Shown here one piece after another: positions 9,221-19,897 of a stretch of 64,000 nucleotides of DNA (within the stretch, counting starts at the first letter, position 1; each line of letters starts with the position of its first letter). The translations under genes and the position numbers were made by a program. Below the pieces are notes generated by a model, which ran no database searches, had not been told where the DNA came from, and saw only the letters and a list, made by a program, of their open reading frames with translations. The stretch comes from Ahaetulla prasina (lineage: Eukaryota; Chordata; Lepidosauria; Squamata; Colubridae): assembly GCF_028640845.1 (NCBI RefSeq), contig NC_080546.1:84894757-84958756 (forward strand), in the 5' to 3' direction.

Positions 9221-10730
9221 GTTGTTTTTTTTAAATCAAGTTTTATTGATTTTTTTTCCTTTCACACACACACATATTTTATGAACAGATCATAGCTTAT
9301 ACAATTTATCATATCCAATTTCATTTCACATAGTTACCATTTTTGCCAAAATATTCTTTTTCCATCCTTTTTTATCTTATCTTAATACTTCTATGCTTAT
9401 TATATTAAAAGCATCACCATCCGCCCTCAAATCCTAGTTTCTTAACATTATTTCAATTAGTTATCTTATCTTATCCATTGTTAATCATATATATTCCCTT
9501 TTAACTTTCATATTAATTCGTTCTTCATCCTAATTAATTTGAACATTCTCGTGGTTGCCTACCATTTCATCTCACTTGTTTTACAACAATTCTTCTCCTC
9601 TCCTCTCTTTCTCTTCCCTCCCTTCTTCTATCCTTTTCTACTTTCCTCTTTCCTCCTCTCCTACTTCTTCTCTACTTCTGCTTCCTTTCTCCCCTCCTCC
9701 ATTCCTTCCTCCCTTTCTAACCTTCTCTCCAGGGGTGAAATCTAAAAAAATTCCCTACCAGTTTTATGGGTGTGGCTTAATTTGTGGGTGTGGCTCAATG
9801 GTCATGTGACTGGGTGAGTATGGCCAATAACAATAAATAATAAAATAATAAACAAAGTACACAAAACAATAAGAGGTACCAAAAAACAAGTTTCACACTT
9901 TACACACACACAACACAACACAACTGACTTACACACAATGTAAAAGCAACTCCACTTCACCCAAAATGGCCCCTGCAACAAGCAGGAACCTGACACAGCC
10001 ACAAAAAGCTCAAAAACCAACTCTCACACTTTACACACCCACAACACAACACAAGTGACTCATACACACACAAAATGCCACATACAGCTTTGTGAGATTT
10101 TGCGTGTTTGTGTAGTTAGAATGAAACACTGCAGAAACACACCAAATCTCAGAAAGCTGCACAAATATTTTATTTTATTATTTTATTTTATTTTATTTAT
10201 ATTTTTAGATAAAAGCAGCTAAACTTAAAACTTCCTTAACTTTAAATTGCTATGCCTAAAAAAAAAACACTCCTAAAAAAACCCCAATTAACTATTTTTT
10301 TAAAGCTCCCCTCCCTGTTACTTACCCAATTGAAGGGACAAGGCAGGCAGATTGAGTTGCTCACCGATGAGATGGATTGCAGGCAGGCAGATTGAGTTGC
10401 TAGCTGATGCAATTGATTGCAGCAGCTGAAGCAAGGCAGGAATAGTGAGCGAGCCCGAAAGAAGTAGCAAGCTGCCAAGTAGGCAAGTGAGGACTGGGCA
10501 ATTGGGTGGGCAGGGGGGGCAGGGATTTTTGCTACCGGTTCTCCGAACTACCCACCCCCATCGCTACCGGATCACCCGGTCCGGTCTGAACCGGGAGCAT
10601 TTCACCCTTGCTTCTCTCCTACTCTTATTTCCCCTCCCTTTCTTCCTCTCCTTTTCCCTTCCTTCTATTCCTCTCTCTCCTTCCTCTCTTCTCCTTCTTC
10701 CCTCTACTCCTCCTTCCAGTCTGTTCCTTC
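9221..10730 (-). mobile_element. L1-like 3' end inserted in CR1
   Basis: A T-run at 9225-9232 (the poly-A tail read from the minus strand), then an AT-rich then pyrimidine-rich 3' UTR-like sequence resuming at 10611-10722. It is flanked by GAAAATAGTT on both sides (9211-9220, 10731-10740). Poly-A plus roughly 10-bp duplication is the mark of L1-type insertion; no ORF2 remains, so L1 is an inference. Compare 31313-31672. Confidence 0.65.
9730..10610. mobile_element. hAT-type nonautonomous element, 881 bp, perfect TSD
   Basis: Ends are CAGGGGTGAAAT and ATTTCACCCTTG. CTTCTCTC occurs at 9722-9729 and again at 10611-10618. One end has GTGGGTGTGGC blocks, the other ACCGGTTCTCCG and a long ACCGGATC...GGTCCGG dyad. 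The interior includes CA/TG-rich repeats and an imperfect duplicate around 9885-10060. No transposase frame. The same element in opposite orientation is at 17592-18561. Confidence 0.93.
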
Positions 10731-10818
10731 GAAAATAGTTCGACCCGCTCATCTTTGTAGGAGTCCCTCAAATATTGGAACACAGCTATCATGTCATCCC
10801 TTCTCCTTTTCACTAGAC
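10731..10818 (-). mobile_element. CR1 LINE, part 2 of 2
   Basis: Continuation of the CR1 at 8975-9220: CTCAAATATTGGAACACAGC and the TCATCCCTTCTCCTTTTCAC block. Confidence 0.8.
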
Positions 10819-11292
10819 AAACACACTGCATCCTCAAGAGTGTTTTGGGGTAGAGCAAAAAAATCAAAATCGGTTTTGGGTTGAGCATGGATGGCATTAA
10901 CTTTACCTTTTAGTGTCTTTTCAGGGCTTCCAATTAGGGAATTCTTCAAAGGCGGTGTAACTGGCTCATCCTTCGTGTGTTATCTTTTCAGGGTAATATT
11001 TGCCCCCAGGATCAGCTTGCCTTATAATCAAACTCTATTTAAAATTGCTTTACTCCCACGGGTTACAGCATTATAAAAATTGGTTTTATTGATGCATATT
11101 ATATAAGGCTGTTTTAATGGAAGATTTGGGCTCCTTCCAGGAAGAAGGATACAATTGAGTCTCTTTCGTAGTATGGTAATGTCATCTTGATTATCATAAT
11201 CAGATCACTGGTATCCTTAGCAATGCTTCTGAATTCACTGTGAGTTTAAAACACTGCTGCTTAGGCTACAGATCTTTGCAGTAGCTCTTTAT
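10819..11292. other. Unassigned stretch
   Basis: No element or gene recognised. Confidence 0.4.
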
Positions 11293-11895
11293 GATAGTAT
11301 AGAATAGAATGGAATTCTTTATTGGCCAAGTGTGATTGGACACCCAAGGAATTTGTCTTGGTGCATATCCTCTCCATGTACCTAAAAGAAAAGATATGTT
11401 CATCAAGAATTCTAAGGTACAACACTTAATGATAGTCGTAGGGTACAAATAAGCAATCAGGAAACAATATCAATATAAATCGTAAGGATACCAGCAACAA
11501 GGTTACAGTCATACAGTCATAAGTGGGAGGAGATGGGTGATGGGAACAATGAGATTAATAGTAGTGCAGATTTAGTAAATAGTTTGACAGTGTTAAGGGA
11601 ATTATTTGTTTAGCAGAGTGATGGTGTTTGGGGAAAAACTGTTCTTGTGTCTGGTTGTTCTGGTGTGCAGTGCTGTATAGCGGCGTTTTGAGGGTAGGAG
11701 TTCAAACAGGTTATGTCCAGGATGCAAGGGGTCTGTAAGTATTTTCACAGCCCTCTTTTTGATTTGTGCAGTATACAGGTCCTTAATGGAAGGCAGGTTG
11801 GTAGCCATTGTTTTTTCTGCAGTTCTAATTATCCTCTGAAGTCTGTGTCTGTCTTGTTGGGTTGCAGAACCAAACCATAATATGTTCAATTCAAT
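11293..11895 (-). mobile_element. LINE-B fragment, long-UTR variant
   Basis: Read on the minus strand it holds the end of the RT frame (ATQQDRHRLQRIIRTAEK to TTRHKNSFSPNTITLLNK; 11602-11901), then a 3' UTR with an extra segment (CTGATTGCTTATTTGTACCC) that the copies at 7112 and 22446 lack. It ends in only two TTCTA units. The same UTR variant is at 36109-36340. Confidence 0.85.
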
Positions 11896-12160
11896 GTGCA
11901 ATAACTACTAGGTGACACTTCTCTCCTCATCAGGCTATAAATCTTCCAGAAAAGACCTTTCTAGGGTTAGAAAGGATCTCAATCCAAGTTGATCTAGTTC
12001 ATCTACAGTGAGCATCTGTCATTGTTCAGTCGCTAAATTATATCTGACTCTTTGTGACTCTGTAGAGTGGACCATAGCATGCCAGCCCCCTCCCTCCTCC
12101 TCCACTATCTCTTGGACTTTGTCTAAATTCATGTTCATTGAATTAATGACACTCTCTAAC

Positions 12161-12451
12161 CAGTATGGGTTTCAAATTTTTTTATTACTGGTTCTGTGGG
12201 TGTGTATGGCTTGGTGAGCGTGGCTTGTGGGCGTGGCAGGGGAATGATACTATAAAATCTCCATTTCCACCCCAATTCAGGGAAAGGTTACTGCAAAATC
12301 CCCATTTCCTCCCAATCAGCTGGGTTTTGGGAGGCAGAGAATAGATGGGGATGGGGCCAGTCAGAATTTTTACTACCGGCTCTCTGAACTACTCAAAATT
12401 TCCACTATCGGTTCTCCAGAACTGATCAGAACCTGCTGAAACCCACCTCTG
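12161..12451. mobile_element. hAT-type MITE in Bov-B, perfect TSD
   Basis: A 291-bp element, ends CAGTATGGGTTTCAAAT and TGAAACCCACCTCTG, flanked by TCTCTAAC at 12153-12160 and 12452-12459. Same subfamily as 60129-60394 (GGCAGAGAATAGATGGGG interior). Confidence 0.93.
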
Positions 12452-12691
12452 TCTCTAACCATCTCGCCATCTGCTGCCCCTTTCTCCTTTTGCCTTCCAT
12501 CTTCCCCAACATCAGGGTCTTCTCATTTGATGGTCAAAGTATTTGAGCTTCAGCTTCAGTCTCTGTCCTTCCAATCAGAATTGATTTCCTTTAGGATGGA
12601 CTGCTTTGATCTCCTTGCAATCCAAGGGCCTCCCAAGAGTCTCTTCCAATTTGAAAGCCTCAATTCTTAACCACTCAGTGTTCCTTATGGT

Positions 12692-12828
12692 CAATGATGG
12701 GATCCAAGTAATTTAACAACCGGTTCTCTACCCTAATGATTTCTTCCAATAATCAGATCACCAAACTGCTCAGAAAGTTAACAACTGGTTCTCCTGAAGT
12801 GGTGCGAACTGGCTGAATCCCACCACTG
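12692..12828. mobile_element. hAT-type MITE in Bov-B, perfect TSD
   Basis: A 137-bp element, ends CAATGATGGGATCCAAG and TGAATCCCACCACTG, flanked by CTTATGGT at 12684-12691 and 12829-12836. Confidence 0.93.
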
Positions 12829-13018
12829 CTTATGGTACAATGCTCACAGCCCTACATTACTAGAGTATATTGTGGGAAGCCATCCCCCTCCCAGAAGAAT
12901 GAAATATTTTAGGAAAAATATTAAAAAAGCAGAATATTATATTTCCCTAATGGAGAAACAGGTTTCTAAAGACAGAAACTCAGAGCCTCAGCTCTCTGTC
13001 CCAAGTAGAAACCAAAGG

Positions 13019-13183
13019 GCCAGCCGGCTCAAGGTTGACTCAGCCTTCCATCCTTCCAAGGCAGGTAAAATGTGGACCCAGATTGTTGGGGGCAAGAGAC
13101 TGACTCTGTAAACTGCTTAGAGAGGGCTGTGAAAGCATTATGAAGCAGTATATAAGTCTAAGTGCTATTGCTATTGCTATTTT
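13019..13183 (+). mobile_element. tRNA-derived SINE, 5'-truncated
   Basis: It begins inside the shared body (CAAGGTTGACTCAGCCTTCC) and ends with AAGCAGTATATAAGTCTAAG and a (TGCTAT)n tail. The tRNA-like head is lost. Confidence 0.8.
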
Positions 13184-13900
13184 AGAAATGCAGGAACAGG
13201 AAGCTCAGTGGCAAGGCCCAAGAGAGGGTATAAATAACCTTCACTCTCAACTCCATGTCGTCAGCCACCCAGAATCACACATGCTCGGTGATTCTGCCTC
13301 ACCATTAAACCATCTTCCCAATTAGCCTCCATGTGTCCAGTGTCGTTCTCCGCACTTGGAACTGACCCCAGATGGATATTTCTTCCAACAATATGTAGAA
13401 AAGTAATAAGTTAGTGATAACTATTTACTAACCGCTATGCCTAACTGGGGAAAAAAAAAAAAACAGGTCTAGCTTTGAGTTAGGTAGGATTTGATTTGAT
13501 TTTTTAATTTTGCTGTTGTTTTGGGAAAAGCACAAATTTTTTGAAACAAGCAAGAGTAAACTAGGTCGTCAGAGCAATAGAATTATTATCCCATGAATCA
13601 GGCCACTGACTCACCTTGCCTTAATTCTCAAAGGCCTCATTATTTTCTTCACAAGTTAACAAAAGGCAGCTGCGTAAATCATGAACAATACCAAGCGGCA
13701 TCACTACAAATGTTTGCTGACACCCCCTAACTGGATCTTAAGAAGAAATATAGGCAAGCAGGTGGAAATTTGTTACAGCTTTTGGAGAGGTGGGGGGAAA
13801 AAACACACCTCTGATTATGATTATTTTGCTAGGTTACCAGCAATAGCAAAAATTCATGTCTCACAATTCATTTATCAAGAGCATAAGCTCCCTTCAAGCC
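13184..13900. other. Unassigned stretch
   Basis: No element recognised; a 13-bp A-run lies near 13450. Open frames here lack domain evidence. Confidence 0.4.
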
Positions 13901-14019
13901 TCTCTCTCTCTGTGTGTGTGAGCCTGTGTAATATGTATGTGTGTTTTTGTGTGTATCTGGTGTGTACGCAGATATAGATGATATAGATAGATGTAGATGT
14001 GGATATATAGCTATAGATA

Positions 14020-14053
<34 letters not shown>

Positions 14054-14062
14054 ATATAAATA

Positions 14063-14103
<41 letters not shown>

Positions 14104-14136
14104 GAGAGAGAGAGAGAGAGACAGAGACAGAAGCAG

Positions 14137-14208
<72 letters not shown>

Positions 14209-14292
14209 GAGAGAGAGAGAGAAGCATATAGATAGATGAGAGAGACAGAGAGACAGAGAGAGAGACAGAGACAGAAATAGACAGAAGCAGAC

Positions 14293-14385
<93 letters not shown>

Positions 14386-14395
14386 TAATAGATAG
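13901..14395. repeat. Compound (TG)n/(GA)n/(GATA)n/(GACA)n array, Bkm-type
   Basis: Order: CT/TG-rich (13901-13965), (GA)n (14023-14132), (GATA)n (14138-14208), GA-rich (14208-14290), (GATA)n (14295-14329), (GACA)n (14328-14383). GATA/GACA mixtures define Bkm satellite, first isolated from snake DNA. Long open frames across it are repeat artefacts. Confidence 0.95.
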
Positions 14396-15171
14396 ATGCT
14401 AGGTACAGATAGATACAGATATCTCTTTTTAAAAAATAGGAATAAGACTAAGCCAATCTAACATAGAGCAAAAGGAAAGAGAAAATGAGAAATGAAAGAA
14501 AAACTTCAATTGCAAAAAAGAGCAAAGCAGAAAAATAGAGGGGAAAAGGGGAAAAAAATATAAAGAAGTAACTTCTAATCTTTTTCATAGCAGTACAATT
14601 ATGCCTTTGCCTTTTTCTCTAAACTTACACGAAGGCGCTCTTGTTTCCCTAATCTATGCTATTCAATCATGAGAACTATAAATGACAAGATCATTCTTCT
14701 TCATGCAACTCCAATTGCCAATAAATGCAGGTATTGCCTTTAATCAAAGTCAGTCTAGCTATTTCAGCCTTTTTTTTTGGCATCATCACCAACCCTTCCT
14801 CTATCTAATTGATTGCCAAACTGTTCTTTGGGCACCCAGTAATATCACTGCAATGAAAAAGCACACAAAACAATGTTCCATGACTTTTATTTTTCCAACT
14901 GCTTAAAATCTATTCGTTCTAAGAAAAACAACAACTCTGATTTCAATTTAATGTTAATTCTTAACTTTTTCTGAACCTCTGCATGTATTTGAACCTTAGA
15001 TTTTCTAAGATTTTCTTAGATTTTTCACCAAATATGATAATATGACCCTTCTGGTCATTCACACAGTTTCAATTTAAATTGGTCTGGTCCATGACCTTAA
15101 TAAAAAATTGCTTGCTTGCTTGATTGACTGATTGAACCTAAATTTTAAGTATATTTTTTACATTCGAGACA
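14396..15171. other. Unassigned stretch
   Basis: AT-rich DNA with no recognised element; a few TTGC/TTGA tetranucleotides precede the Bov-B. Confidence 0.4.
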
Positions 15172-15341
15172 TTTTTTGCTCCTGGGGAGGAAAGCTATGG
15201 CAAACTTAGACAGTGTGCTAAAAAGCAGAGACATCACCCTGCCAACAAAAGTGTGTATAGTCAAGGCTGTGGTTTTCCCAGCTGCACTGTATGAATATGA
15301 AAGTTGGACCATAAGAAAGGTTGAAGGCCAAAGAATTGAGA
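15172..15341 (+). mobile_element. Bov-B (RTE) LINE ORF2 fragment, part 1 of 2
   Basis: The frame reads LLGRKAMANLDSVLKSRDI, TLPTKVCIVKAVVFPAALYE and ESWTIRKVEGQRIE, the Bov-B segment that precedes the C-terminal FELWCWRRLLR motif. It stops at the LTR boundary. Confidence 0.88.
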
Positions 15342-15723
15342 TGTCAGCTGTCCAGAAAAAAACCCAACTCCAAGTAAAAACTTTGAAGCAAGCATTTTTC
15401 AAACTTCTATTTACTAGAATAGTTAAACATCTGGGAAAACCTGAATCTGAGAGGTCCAGGTTTTCTTTCAGTAAATCAAACTCCCCAAAACCATCCCTCC
15501 ACTCCTCAGTCAATCACATGTTCCGATCACTATCCATCCCATCTCGAGACGGCACTCCGACCACTCCTTCTTCAGATGCAGGATCAGCCTGACCTTGACC
15601 AACAGGAAGAATGCTATTATGTCTAAAGACAACCCCTCTACTAAATCCCGCCTCCTACTTTCCCACACATGAGAAGGTGGCAGCATGGAAGCGTCCGGTC
15701 TAATATGGCTTCCAAAGCTGACA
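15342..15723 (-). mobile_element. Solo LTR inserted in Bov-B
   Basis: A 382-bp block with ends TGTCAGCT and AGCTGACA, an 8-bp inverted pair with canonical TG...CA. It interrupts a continuous Bov-B reading (RIE | then EAFE). Flanks GAGA and GAGG suggest a decayed 4-bp duplication. It resembles 63112-63507. Orientation is inferred from that copy's minus-strand AATAAA. No internal retroelement genes remain. Confidence 0.75.
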
Positions 15724-16087
15724 GGAGGCCTTTGAAATGGTGCTGGAGAAGACGCCTGTGAGTCCCTTGGATTGCAAGGCGATCAAACCAGTCAGTCCTA
15801 GAGGAGATCAACCCTGACTGCTCTTTAGAAGGCCAGATCCTAAAGAGGAAAGTGAAATACTCTGGCCACCTAATGAGAAGGAAGGACTCACTGGAGAAGA
15901 GCCTAATGCTGGGAAAGATTGAGGGCAAAAGAAGAAGGGGATAACAGAGAACGAGGTGGCTGGATGGAGTCACTGAAGTAGTAGGCGTGAGCTTAAATGG
16001 ACTCCAGAGGATGGTAGAGGACAAGAAGGCCTGGAGGAATGTTGTCCATGGGCTCACAGTGAGCCGGACATGACTTCGCAACTAACA
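15724..16087 (+). mobile_element. Bov-B (RTE) LINE, part 2 of 2
   Basis: ORF2 C-terminus with the segments for LEEINPDCSLEGQILK, SGHLMRRKDSLEKSLMLGKI and RRGRQRTRWLDGVTE-like residues, broken by point changes, then CTTCGCAACTAACAACAAG as the 3' end. Confidence 0.9.
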
Positions 16088-16530
16088 ACAAGACATTTTT
16101 TCTTGTGTCATATTTCAGTCCCACATCATTTTATAAAACGTTCTCTTTAAGGTGATAATGTGGTATTCATTTTACTCATTTCAACCACACATATTCCCAT
16201 TGTTCCATCTGACAAGTATCTACAATATGTCAAGGGATGGAATATTAGAATGATCCAGATGTGGGGAGAGAACGTTTCTGAGAATCTCGAGAAGTAGAAG
16301 CCCTAAGCTAAGTTTGCCCTTCAGTGCTAAGTTGGATCAGACTTGGTTAGACGGGACATTGATTCTGAATATCAGGGAAGTGGTAGTTTCCCCTAGTCTC
16401 AGAAGTTAGAAGAAACATCCCTGTGCCTTCTTAGAAAGCCAGTGTCTGATTCCCAAAGTTTTCCCAAAACTTGCCATCCAATTGCAGGTCTTAATGTGAC
16501 AAAAAAGAACTGCTTTGATATAAATTGAGG
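16088..16530. other. Unassigned stretch
   Basis: No recognised element or gene. Confidence 0.4.
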
Positions 16531-16862
16531 GGCTGCCACAGCAGGCAGGGGAAGGGGTCAAGCTATTGAGGAAGGGGTCAAGCTATTTTCCAAGGTACCC
16601 GAAGGTCAGACAAAGGAATAGTGGGTGGGAACTGATCAAGGGGAGATTCAACCTAGAAATAATGAGAAATTTTCTGACAGTGAGAACAATCAACCAATGG
16701 AACAGAAGTTGCCTTCAGAAGTTGCGGGAGCTTCATCACTGAAAGCTTTCAAGAAGAGACTGGGCTGCCATCTGTCAGAAATGTTGTAGGGTCTCCCGCT
16801 TGGGTGGGTGGGTTGGACTAGATGACCTACAAGGTCCCTTCCAACTCTGTTAATCTGTTAAA
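16531..16862 (+). mobile_element. CR1 LINE 3' end, second subfamily
   Basis: It has GGGGTCAAGCTATT (locally duplicated at 16551-16588), GAGAAATTTTCTGACAGTGAG and ends TTGGACTAGATGACCTACAAGG. This wording (ATGACCTACAAGG, not AAGACCTCCAAGG) is shared with 48501-48935, so these belong to another CR1 subfamily. Confidence 0.88.
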
Positions 16863-16887
16863 CAATCTGTTAAATGTGAAGACACCA

Positions 16888-16984
16888 GGATAGACACCGG
16901 GAGTCTGTGAGTTCTAGTTCAGCCTTAGATAGAAAACCAGCTGGGTGACTTTGGGCCAGTCTCACCTTAGGAAATCTACAATGT
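16888..16984 (+). mobile_element. MIR/CORE-like SINE fragment
   Basis: CCAGCTGGGTGACTTTGGGC and CAGTCTCACCTTAGG are the conserved core of an old tRNA-derived SINE seen on the opposite strand at 54005-54240. It ends at the piggyBac target TTAA. Confidence 0.55.
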
Positions 16985-17588
16985 TTAACCCTTAACCACA
17001 GATGTACTATTTCGGCTACACTATTACAGACATAAGAGGTCATAATGACCGCTCTAGCTGCTGGCCGTAGTCTAGGTAAATGCACTACAATATTGGGACT
17101 AGCAGTTCTGGATCTATTGCTTCCAAAAGGTGCAGAAGACCATTTGAATTTGTTCTTGCCATATAAATTATTGCACCATGTAGATTGTACCTGGTCATCA
17201 ATTTCATCGGGAGCTTCATCATCGCTGATGTCAGAATCGATGGTGGGTTCTTCATCGTCCATTACAAAATTTTTGTTGCAATCTGTTTCCACTTCTCTCA
17301 GATCACTCTCTGCTTCTTCATACCATGTTAGAACAGTTTCTTCAAAGTTTGAGTCACCAAATCGCACTTTTTGGCAGAAAACGTAGCCACATTAAAAAAC
17401 TATATACAAAGATCTGCGGTCAAAATGATCACAATTCAAATTCAAACGCCACTACAGAAAGCACCAAATAATTTCCATAAGCGCGTACACTTTTATTGTA
17501 AGGAAAAGCTATTCGCAATGAGACTGGTCCATTTCTAAAAATAGGGGTGTTCCAAACATTTTGGAAAACTGTTGCGGTTATGGGTTAA
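16985..17588 (-). mobile_element. Nonautonomous piggyBac element flanked by TTAA
   Basis: TTAA at 16985-16988 and 17585-17588 enclose 596 bp with ends CCCTTAACCAC and, inverted, CCCATAACCGC. TTAA duplication plus these ends identify piggyBac. It keeps the 5' non-coding part and the N-terminus of a transposase, which joins almost directly to the 3' terminus, so most of the catalytic region was deleted internally. Confidence 0.9.
17046..17367 (-). pseudogene. piggyBac transposase N-terminal remnant
   Basis: About 107 codons from the Met at 17367. An acidic N-terminal region (DDEEPTIDSDISDDEAPDEI) is followed by NNLYGKNKFKWSSAPFGSN and NIVVHLPRLRPAARA, typical of the region just before the catalytic domain of piggyBac family transposases, which cut and paste DNA at TTAA. 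After residue 107 the frame enters the terminal repeat and then host DNA, so the catalytic aspartates and C-terminal cysteine-rich domain are missing. The open frame continues to 16870 only by chance. No transposase activity is expected. Confidence 0.85.
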
Positions 17589-17591
17589 ATC

Positions 17592-18561
17592 CAGGTGTGA
17601 AATGCTCCCGGATCGGACCGGCTTGCGCGATCCGGTAGCGATGGCGGCTGCTGGTTCGGAAGACCGGTAGCAAAAATCCCTGGCCCTGCCCCCCCTGCCT
17701 CTGCTGAGCTGCACCATCTGCAGAGGGTTTTTTTTTTTACTTTTAAAAGCCGGTTTTGCTTCAGCCGAAACATGCCTTTAAAAGTAAAAAAAAGCCTTTG
17801 AGGATCCCGCCCCTCAGCTGAGATCGGCAGAGACTTTAAACTTTAAAAAAAAAAAAAAGTATCCTCTGGCGATCTCACCTGAGGTCCTCATCAGCAGAAC
17901 CTTACTTGTACTTTTACTTATAGAAAACATGTTTTCTTCAAATAAGAGTAGAGATTCTAAGGCACTTACCTGATTACTGATGAACACATGGCTCTTTTTC
18001 CAGCCCGAAAGCAGTTTCACTTTCAGCCAGACAGAATCAATCGTTTAGCTAATCTATTTCCTCGGTGATCAACTGGCTGGCTTTGCTGGCTGAGGAACTC
18101 TGGGATTTGAAGTCCACAATAAAATAAAATAAAATAATAAAATAAAATAAAATATTTGTGCAGCTTTCTGATATTTGGTGTGTTTCTGTAGTGTTTCACT
18201 CTAACTACACAAACACACAAAATCTCAGAAAGCTGTATGTGGCATTTTGTGTGTGTGTGTCTGTGTGTCAGTTGTGTGTGTGTAAAGTGTGAAAGTTGGT
18301 TTTTGAGCTTTTTGTGGCAGTGTAAAGTGCAGCTGCTTTTACATTGTGTGTGAGTCAGTTGTGTTGTGTTGTGTTGTGTTGTGTGTGTGTAAAGTGTGAA
18401 AGTTGGTTTTTGGTATCTCATTGTTTTTTATACTTTGTTAATTATTTTTATTATTTATTGTTATTGGCCACGCCCACCCAGTCATCTGACCACAAAGCCA
18501 CGCCCACCAATTAAACCACGCCCACAGAACAGGTAGGGAAAATGTTTAGATTTCACCCCTG
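17592..18561. mobile_element. hAT-type nonautonomous element, 970 bp, perfect TSD
   Basis: Starts CAGGTGTGAAATGCTCCCGG, ends TTTCACCCCTG. GTTAAATC is at 17584-17591 and 18562-18569. The duplicated site includes the piggyBac TTAA and its last terminal base, so the hAT insertion came after the piggyBac. Interior: TTTTAAAAGC foldback units, (AATAA)n at 18119-18150, and TG-rich repeats homologous to 9870-10180 in opposite orientation. Confidence 0.94.
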
Positions 18562-18569
18562 GTTAAATC

Positions 18570-19040
18570 TCTTCTAGAAAATAACAACAAAAACAACAGA
18601 CAAACAAGAAAACTGCAGGGAATCAGTCCAGAGTCAACCGTGAGCTGAAGGAACACACATATTGAGAAAAAGTGGGGAATGATAAAAGATAAGGAATGTA
18701 AATGCATGAAGTATATATTTAATTGAAATCTTTAGGCTGAATCTTCAATAGATTAAAAGGAAAATGAAAAAGCTTCCTGCATAGAGAAGAGATCAAACAA
18801 GCTCTATAACTCTTATTTTCAAATTTTTATTAAATATTGCTTTGGGAAAGAATCTATAGGTCGCTCAGCTTGCCACCTCTCCCCAAAGAGTTTTAATCAA
18901 TAATACTAAAAATATGATTTTATTTCATTGCTGCAATGTTGGATACTCTCTCTTGAGCATCCAACCCAGACTAAAACATGTCAGATAATAATCATATGTA
19001 AGCAAAGATAGGACCAATAGGAATAGATGCCTTGGGTGTG
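18570..19040. other. Unassigned stretch
   Basis: No recognised element. Confidence 0.4.
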
Positions 19041-19195
19041 ATCCCAAAAAAACTTGAATACCATCGGCATTGACAAATTCACCATCAGTCAATCACGAAA
19101 GGCAGCGTTTCTCAGAACAGCTTACATCCTACGATGATATCTGTAACAACATCAAACATCCACAACTGCTTATTCCAGGTCCTTGGGAAGGGCTC
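19041..19195 (+). mobile_element. R4/Dong-like LINE 3' fragment, divergent
   Basis: ATCGGCATTGACAAATTCAC and CATCAGTCAATCACGAAAGG match the wording of 35869-35905 (GACAAGTTCACCATTGGTCAG). The clade is an inference from the association of the other copies with TAA repeats. Confidence 0.45.
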
Positions 19196-19202
19196 AATAA
19201 GT

Positions 19203-19208
19203 ACACAC

Positions 19209-19266
<58 letters not shown>
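19203..19266. repeat. (AC)n microsatellite
   Basis: Near-perfect AC dinucleotides with occasional AT. Confidence 0.95.
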
Positions 19267-19267
<1 letters not shown>

Positions 19268-19698
19268 CAAGCCAAATCCAGCCTGAACATGTGGCTGATG
19301 TGCAACAAACCATCATCATAATAATAATAAAGCTTGGGGGGAAAAGTAGTCTATTCTCTGTCTGTCTCTCTGTTTATCTGAATTTTATTCTGAAATAGAC
19401 TCCTGCGAATAAACTGTGTCTGGTTTACTCTGATTTATCCCAGGCACCCACCCTCTAACTATAATAAATGACTCTAAATTATGTTTTAGGAAATGTTATT
19501 TTGTTGAAGTTGTTCTTTTCTACCTTGGCTACAAGGTTCCTTTTCTACTCAATTGCTATTTCCAAAGAATCCCTCCCATTAACTAATAATATTACATCTC
19601 AAGGCCCTCAAAGAATAAAACTTTCTCATTATGAACAATACAGACAATTTGAGGCTAATATGCTATTCATATACATATACACATATATGTGTGTGTAG
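19267..19698. other. Unassigned stretch
   Basis: No recognised element; short TAA and AC/TG patches only. Confidence 0.4.
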
Positions 19699-19897
19699 CA
19701 AGTGTGGTGTTCACTTACTTTTCCTACCGGTTCGCAAATGTGAGAGCACATGTGTGCTTTGCTGGCACGCACATCTTCCATGCATGTACCCGACCTCAAA
19801 AAACATGCCTAAATAGGATAGCATAGAGCCAGGGCGAGTGGCAATTTCTGCTACCGGTTCGGGCGAACCAGTCAGAACCAGCTGAATACTACTTCTG
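19699..19897. mobile_element. hAT-type MITE, 7/8 TSD
   Basis: Ends CAAGTGTGGTGTTCAC and TGAATACTACTTCTG. Flanks GTGTGTAG and GTGTGTGG differ at one base. Interior ACCGGTTCGCAAATGTGAG matches the group of 7897, 21445, 38529 and 59133. Confidence 0.88.

Larger units (their letters stand above)
12020..12866 (-). mobile_element. Bov-B (RTE) LINE 3' region, older type, split by two hAT MITEs
   Basis: Minus-strand Bov-B: ATTGTTCAGTCGCTAAATTA at its 3' end, then the segments for the ORF2 C-terminus (the MRWLDGI-like block, KIEGKRRR-like block and FGHQMR-like block), reaching GTTCCTTATGG and ACAATGCTCACAGCC. It contains GATTTCCTTTAGGATGGACTG-type wording and not the CTCTAGGACTGAC form of the other Bov-B copies here, so it is another lineage. 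Removing the two MITEs and one copy of each TSD restores a continuous Bov-B. Coding is broken. Confidence 0.8.

Noticed and set aside
18235..18400. TG-rich region as an independent microsatellite
   Set aside because: It matches 9885-10060 in reverse orientation, so it is interior sequence of the hAT element.
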